A stretch of DNA of 64,000 nucleotides. Origin: Cylindrotheca closterium. Taxonomy: Eukaryota; Bacillariophyta; Bacillariophyceae; Bacillariales; Bacillariaceae. The stretch covers positions 55,580 to 119,579 of the forward strand of contig CAKOGP040002058.1 in assembly GCA_933822405.4 (NCBI GenBank), written 5' to 3'. The translations under genes were made by a program, and so were the position numbers. Within the stretch, counting starts at the first letter, position 1. Every line of letters starts with the position of its first letter. The notes under the pieces are model-generated. The model was not told where the DNA came from and searched no databases. It saw only the letters and a program-made list of their open reading frames with translations. Below are positions 61,113 through 64,000 of the stretch, one piece after another.

Positions 61113-63212
61113 CTATTTGTTCGAACCTTCCATGAACTGGCAGTACCTCCAAGCGAGATGGCCAAAGTGATTTGGGTCATCAAAGCTTTTTGGGATAACC
61201 AAGGGTTCCTGTAAGTCACCATTCTTATTTTGGACTAAACCTGATTCCGTATTCTGCAGCTGCAAGTTATAACGACTTTGATTCGCAATCTTGTAGTCAA
61301 CAAGCTGCTCCATCCAAACAATCTCGTTCCCGAAATCGGTGTAAAAGTCTTTTTTGGCTCGAAGGAGGAGTATAGAACGTAGCAGACGAGTCCAATTTAC
61401 ACCAGCCAAGCTTTCGAATCCTGTTTCCCATGCCGCATTACCATAATGGACGCCAGTACTCGATGGCGAGGGTTGGCACGCCTTCACGCAAATGGTCCGA
61501 ACTTGCTCCAACACAACTTCTTTGAAGGTTTCTCTTGCAAATGCTTCTTCATCCTTCCAGCCTGCTTCCTTCGCAAGCCTGCTGTATTCGATAACTTCAT
61601 CTGCAACATCGGAAAGCTCGTGGACTTTGTCAGTTCTGGTGAAACGCTTAAATCGTTCTTCTTTCAGTTCTTGATACAAACGTTTGAAGTCTTGCTTTAT
61701 AGTTGAAATTGTCGAAGGCTCTCCTTCGGCAAGCGACGTTTCCTTGATGCAGCCGTAAACTGCTCTTAATTTTGCTGTAAATCCAGGGTTGTGTTTCACG
61801 GATTCCAAGTATTCCCGGACAACATTTTCAAAACTTGCAACTGCCAACTCCGCCTCATCTTCCCAGCCCAAAGACAGTGCAAACTCTTTGTACTTGAGCA
61901 ACTCACTTGCGAGAGGAACGAAACCATCCGACGCAGCCAAGGGCTCCGATTCAGCCAAACAGCGCTCACGAAGATTGGCTTGGACTTTCCAAAAGATTTT
62001 TGGAACATCATTCGCAGAACCTGTCATGCTACTGTCGGCGCATCCAGATAGAGCAGCACTGCTTTTATGAATTTTCTCCAGCACAGACACCATGCCATGG
62101 CCGCACGGAATATTCTCGAGTAACACTTGGATTTGTTTCTTGATAAGCTGTTCTTGTGTGGCATCTCCTCCGACGAGTAGCGACAAGGCTTTCAAAAACT
62201 TGTGAAAGTTGCTATCCTCAAGGCCTTCTTGGTACCCCTCTGGATCAGACACAGCTTTATGGGCTTGCTGGACCTGCTCCTCTTTCGATAGCTTCTTCCA
62301 TTTCCTCTTCCCGATACGCTCACGGCCAAGCTTGGCAATCAAATCCTCGTCAAACTCGCGAAATTTCTTGAGGGTCATGCTGGAACAGATTTGGAAAATG
62401 AAAGCAGTTATGCCAGATATTGGAATGAACACGGGTGACACATGTTCGGAATGGCCAATCTTCTGTTTCTTGGATGTACTATTCAAAACTTGGTTTTCAT
62501 TCGAGACTTGGATGCTCAAACCATCGGCTGTATCTAAAAGATCCTGAAGGCTCTTCTGTCGATCAGAGACCCGAAAAATCTTCTCCACTTCACATTGAGC
62601 CTCGAGCACAAGCTCCGCTTGCTCCTTGTCATCTGGATCGTCAACCTTGTTGCACAAAATCACAACTGGAATATCTTTCTTTGATTCCAAGTTGGTTTTG
62701 ACAAAGCGAAGAAGTGACACTTGTTCTTCTGTGTTGACACCTTGACGACCATCCATCACAACCACAGCACAGTCAAAGGTATTCCAATGATTTTCAACAT
62801 AATCTTTATACTTCTTGCTCATATCAGCTTCATTGACACCGGGAATGTCCACAATGACAAGTTGGGTATCCTTGCGCATCTCGCACAATGGTTCTTCCAA
62901 CTCGATTTCGAATCGCTTTGTCTGAACTTGATCGCTAGCTCGGAGCTCCAAGTTGTCCTCGGTGATTTCCTTGAGCACCGATTTGGATTCACGTGGACTA
63001 TCGGAAACCGATGCCCATTCCTCTTGACTCAAAATGGCAAATTCGTTGACACCGGCGGTGGTTCGTTTCATGGATACTTCGCCATATTTATCACGAAAAA
63101 GAGCGTTCAGTACAGTGGTCTTGCCAGCTGACACATTGCCAATGATGGCAACCTTGATCTGAAAGGTCGGCGGGGTCTTCATATCAGGAGATGGAGTGCT
63201 ATTTCCAGACAT
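61113..63212 (-). CDS. Dynamin-like GTPase with long C-terminal helical region
   Basis: 699 residues from the ATG at 63212. The G domain occupies about 20-310: G1 GNVSAGKTT, G3 DIPG (VIVDIPGVNEADMSKKYKDY) and G4 NKVD (VVILCNKVDDPDD), with the long switch region and size of dynamin-superfamily or related septin/IRG-like large GTPases. A hydrophobic piece (GITAFIFQICSS) follows. The remaining 380 residues are mostly helical (EEQVQQAHKAVSDPEGYQEG; ELLKYKEFALSLGWEDEAEL twice-like with EYSRLAKEAGWKDEEAFA). No pleckstrin or transmembrane domain. Likely membrane-remodelling or stress-related GTPase; the exact subfamily is not clear. A broken copy lies about 1.9 kb downstream. Confidence 0.8.
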   Translation of the reverse strand: MSGNSTPSPDMKTPPTFQIKVAIIGNVSAGKTTVLNALFRDKYGEVSMKRTTAGVNEFAILSQEEWASVSDSPRESKSVLKEITEDNLELRASDQVQTKRFEIELEEPLCEMRKDTQLVIVDIPGVNEADMSKKYKDYVENHWNTFDCAVVVMDGRQGVNTEEQVSLLRFVKTNLESKKDIPVVILCNKVDDPDDKEQAELVLEAQCEVEKIFRVSDRQKSLQDLLDTADGLSIQVSNENQVLNSTSKKQKIGHSEHVSPVFIPISGITAFIFQICSSMTLKKFREFDEDLIAKLGRERIGKRKWKKLSKEEQVQQAHKAVSDPEGYQEGLEDSNFHKFLKALSLLVGGDATQEQLIKKQIQVLLENIPCGHGMVSVLEKIHKSSAALSGCADSSMTGSANDVPKIFWKVQANLRERCLAESEPLAASDGFVPLASELLKYKEFALSLGWEDEAELAVASFENVVREYLESVKHNPGFTAKLRAVYGCIKETSLAEGEPSTISTIKQDFKRLYQELKEERFKRFTRTDKVHELSDVADEVIEYSRLAKEAGWKDEEAFARETFKEVVLEQVRTICVKACQPSPSSTGVHYGNAAWETGFESLAGVNWTRLLRSILLLRAKKDFYTDFGNEIVWMEQLVDYKIANQSRYNLQLQNTESGLVQNKNGDLQEPLVIPKSFDDPNHFGHLAWRYCQFMEGSNK

Positions 63213-63544
63213 TTGAGAGTTCTTATTGTATAAAAGATCTTATCGTCTGTTATATATGTTTTCCTCTCGTGGTTCCAAATTGTGTCCCACAAGATCAACA
63301 GTGCTGCATTATTACGCTACCCTGTGCGATCAAATTGATGTCGTTACGCCCTGGACACAACAACACAATAATAAGGCGTCTTCCTTATAAGGCGTCTTCC
63401 TTATCTTATTGTCCCAATTCTCACCCCTCGATGTAGCTAAGAGAGCGGTCCAGGCAGTCAAATTAAGAACGCCTTTGTTAGTACTCTGAAGCAATGGAAT
63501 AAACAGTCTTCTTTCTTCCATTTCCCATCGAAACTTCCAGTCCA
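63213..63544. other. Divergent intergenic region with a short direct repeat
   Basis: aaggcgtcttccttat occurs twice in tandem at about 63373-63404. No gene seen. Confidence 0.5.
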
Positions 63545-64000
63545 ATGAAGATGATTCGGCCAATTAAGATACTTCTTTTCTCAACTCTGCAATGTTTGAC
63601 AATCCTGGTGCTTTCTTCAGAATGTCCTTGCTGTCATGGATTTGTCAGCGGGAACACACCCAGATCAATAATCAGTGAACGGGTTGCAATGACAAGATTG
63701 CTTGAAAGTGGTGGACAGGACAGTGCTAGTGATCCAAGTGAGAGATCACCGCACCTCCTTGCAATGGAAGAGGCATTGGAAGCAACTCGAACGTATGGTG
63801 CAACCTCCAAGGAGGCAAGAGTGGCATGGGAGATTGCCGAAGAGATTGAGGACAGCATCTTTTCTCCCTGTAGCAAAAGGTATGTGATATAGGACGCAAT
63901 CCGTAGGACGAATGCCAGAATCGGATCAAATAATGTGGAATCGGAATAGCTTTTCAGTGTAAACTCATCTCATCTTTTTGTTCTTGTTTTCGATTGAAAG
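63545..64000 (+). CDS. CP12-domain protein, first exon (3' end outside window)
   Basis: Exon 1 is 63545-63879 (ATG at 63545), ending AGC AAA AG before a GTATGT donor; the gene continues past the window edge. The signal peptide (ILLFSTLQCLTILVLSSECP) ends before FVSGN, fitting the diatom plastid-entry rule. ALEATRTYGATSKEARVAWEIAEEIED is the CP12 core helix that, together with a Cys pair expected further on, holds GAPDH and phosphoribulokinase in the dark in plants and algae. The window ends in gattgaaag, which might be the intron's AG. In diatoms the Calvin-cycle partners differ from those of plants, so the exact client is open. Confidence 0.8.

Noticed and set aside
1..64000. tRNA, rRNA, CRISPR arrays and operons
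   Set aside because: I looked for T-loop-type GTTCGANTCC boxes and for regularly spaced repeats on both strands and found none with a supporting cloverleaf or spacing; gene structure is eukaryotic, so operons and ribosome-binding sites do not apply.

Overview
The window is a gene-dense stretch of nuclear DNA from a photosynthetic stramenopile, most likely a pennate diatom. The evidence is a light-harvesting-like protein, a PsbP-type lumenal protein with a signal peptide and a twin-arginine presequence, a CP12 exon whose signal peptide ends just before a Phe, a mitochondrial-type bL33, short GT-AG introns (about 75-145 bp) and many proteins built on diatom-style plans: disordered N-terminus plus one membrane span plus Cys-rich and propeller ectodomain, or long Pro-Thr stalks. 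Genus and species cannot be fixed from the sequence. Bases 36399-36480 are an assembly gap of N.

Layout. 1-4.8 kb: the tail of a Ser-rich protein, then a MYND-RING-TPR gene beside a broken tandem copy. 5-19.5 kb: two paralogous single-pass membrane proteins with Cys-rich modules and a beta-propeller-like ectodomain, flanking an EndoG-type nuclease and a Tudor-like/RING/NUMOD1-like repeat protein. 19.5-28 kb: a small basic protein, a five-exon group 2 truncated globin, a P2X-type ion channel homologue, an ankyrin-family fragment, a membrane-anchored SGNH-like protein and bL33. 28-36 kb: a PsbP-like protein, a membrane serine hydrolase with a partial tail duplication, a Nudix CoA diphosphatase-like protein, a BTB protein, a coiled-coil protein and a gap-truncated gene end. 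36-47 kb: a second SGNH/PC-esterase-like membrane protein, a stretch of decayed TPR fragments, a DsbA-like protein, a pYEATS-like plus amidoligase fusion, a sulfotransferase-like membrane protein, a polyQ D-aminoacyl-tRNA-deacylase-like protein and a villin-headpiece protein. 47-58 kb: an ankyrin protein, a Pro-Thr-stalk membrane protein, an N6-adenine methyltransferase-like protein, a TIM-barrel epimerase/isomerase-like protein divergent from an unknown type I membrane protein, the light-harvesting-like protein and a GT4 glycosyltransferase. 58-64 kb: a dynamin-like GTPase with a gutted copy, and the first exon of CP12, which runs off the window.

Two themes recur. The first is local tandem duplication followed by decay of one copy (MYND-RING-TPR, serine hydrolase tail, dynamin-like GTPase, TPR fragments). 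The second is a set of short TAC/GTA palindromes (TACCGGTA and relatives) confined to non-coding DNA. The most unusual proteins are the pYEATS-amidoligase fusion at 40.6-42.0 kb and the Tudor/RING/NUMOD1-like repeat protein at 11.5-14.0 kb.
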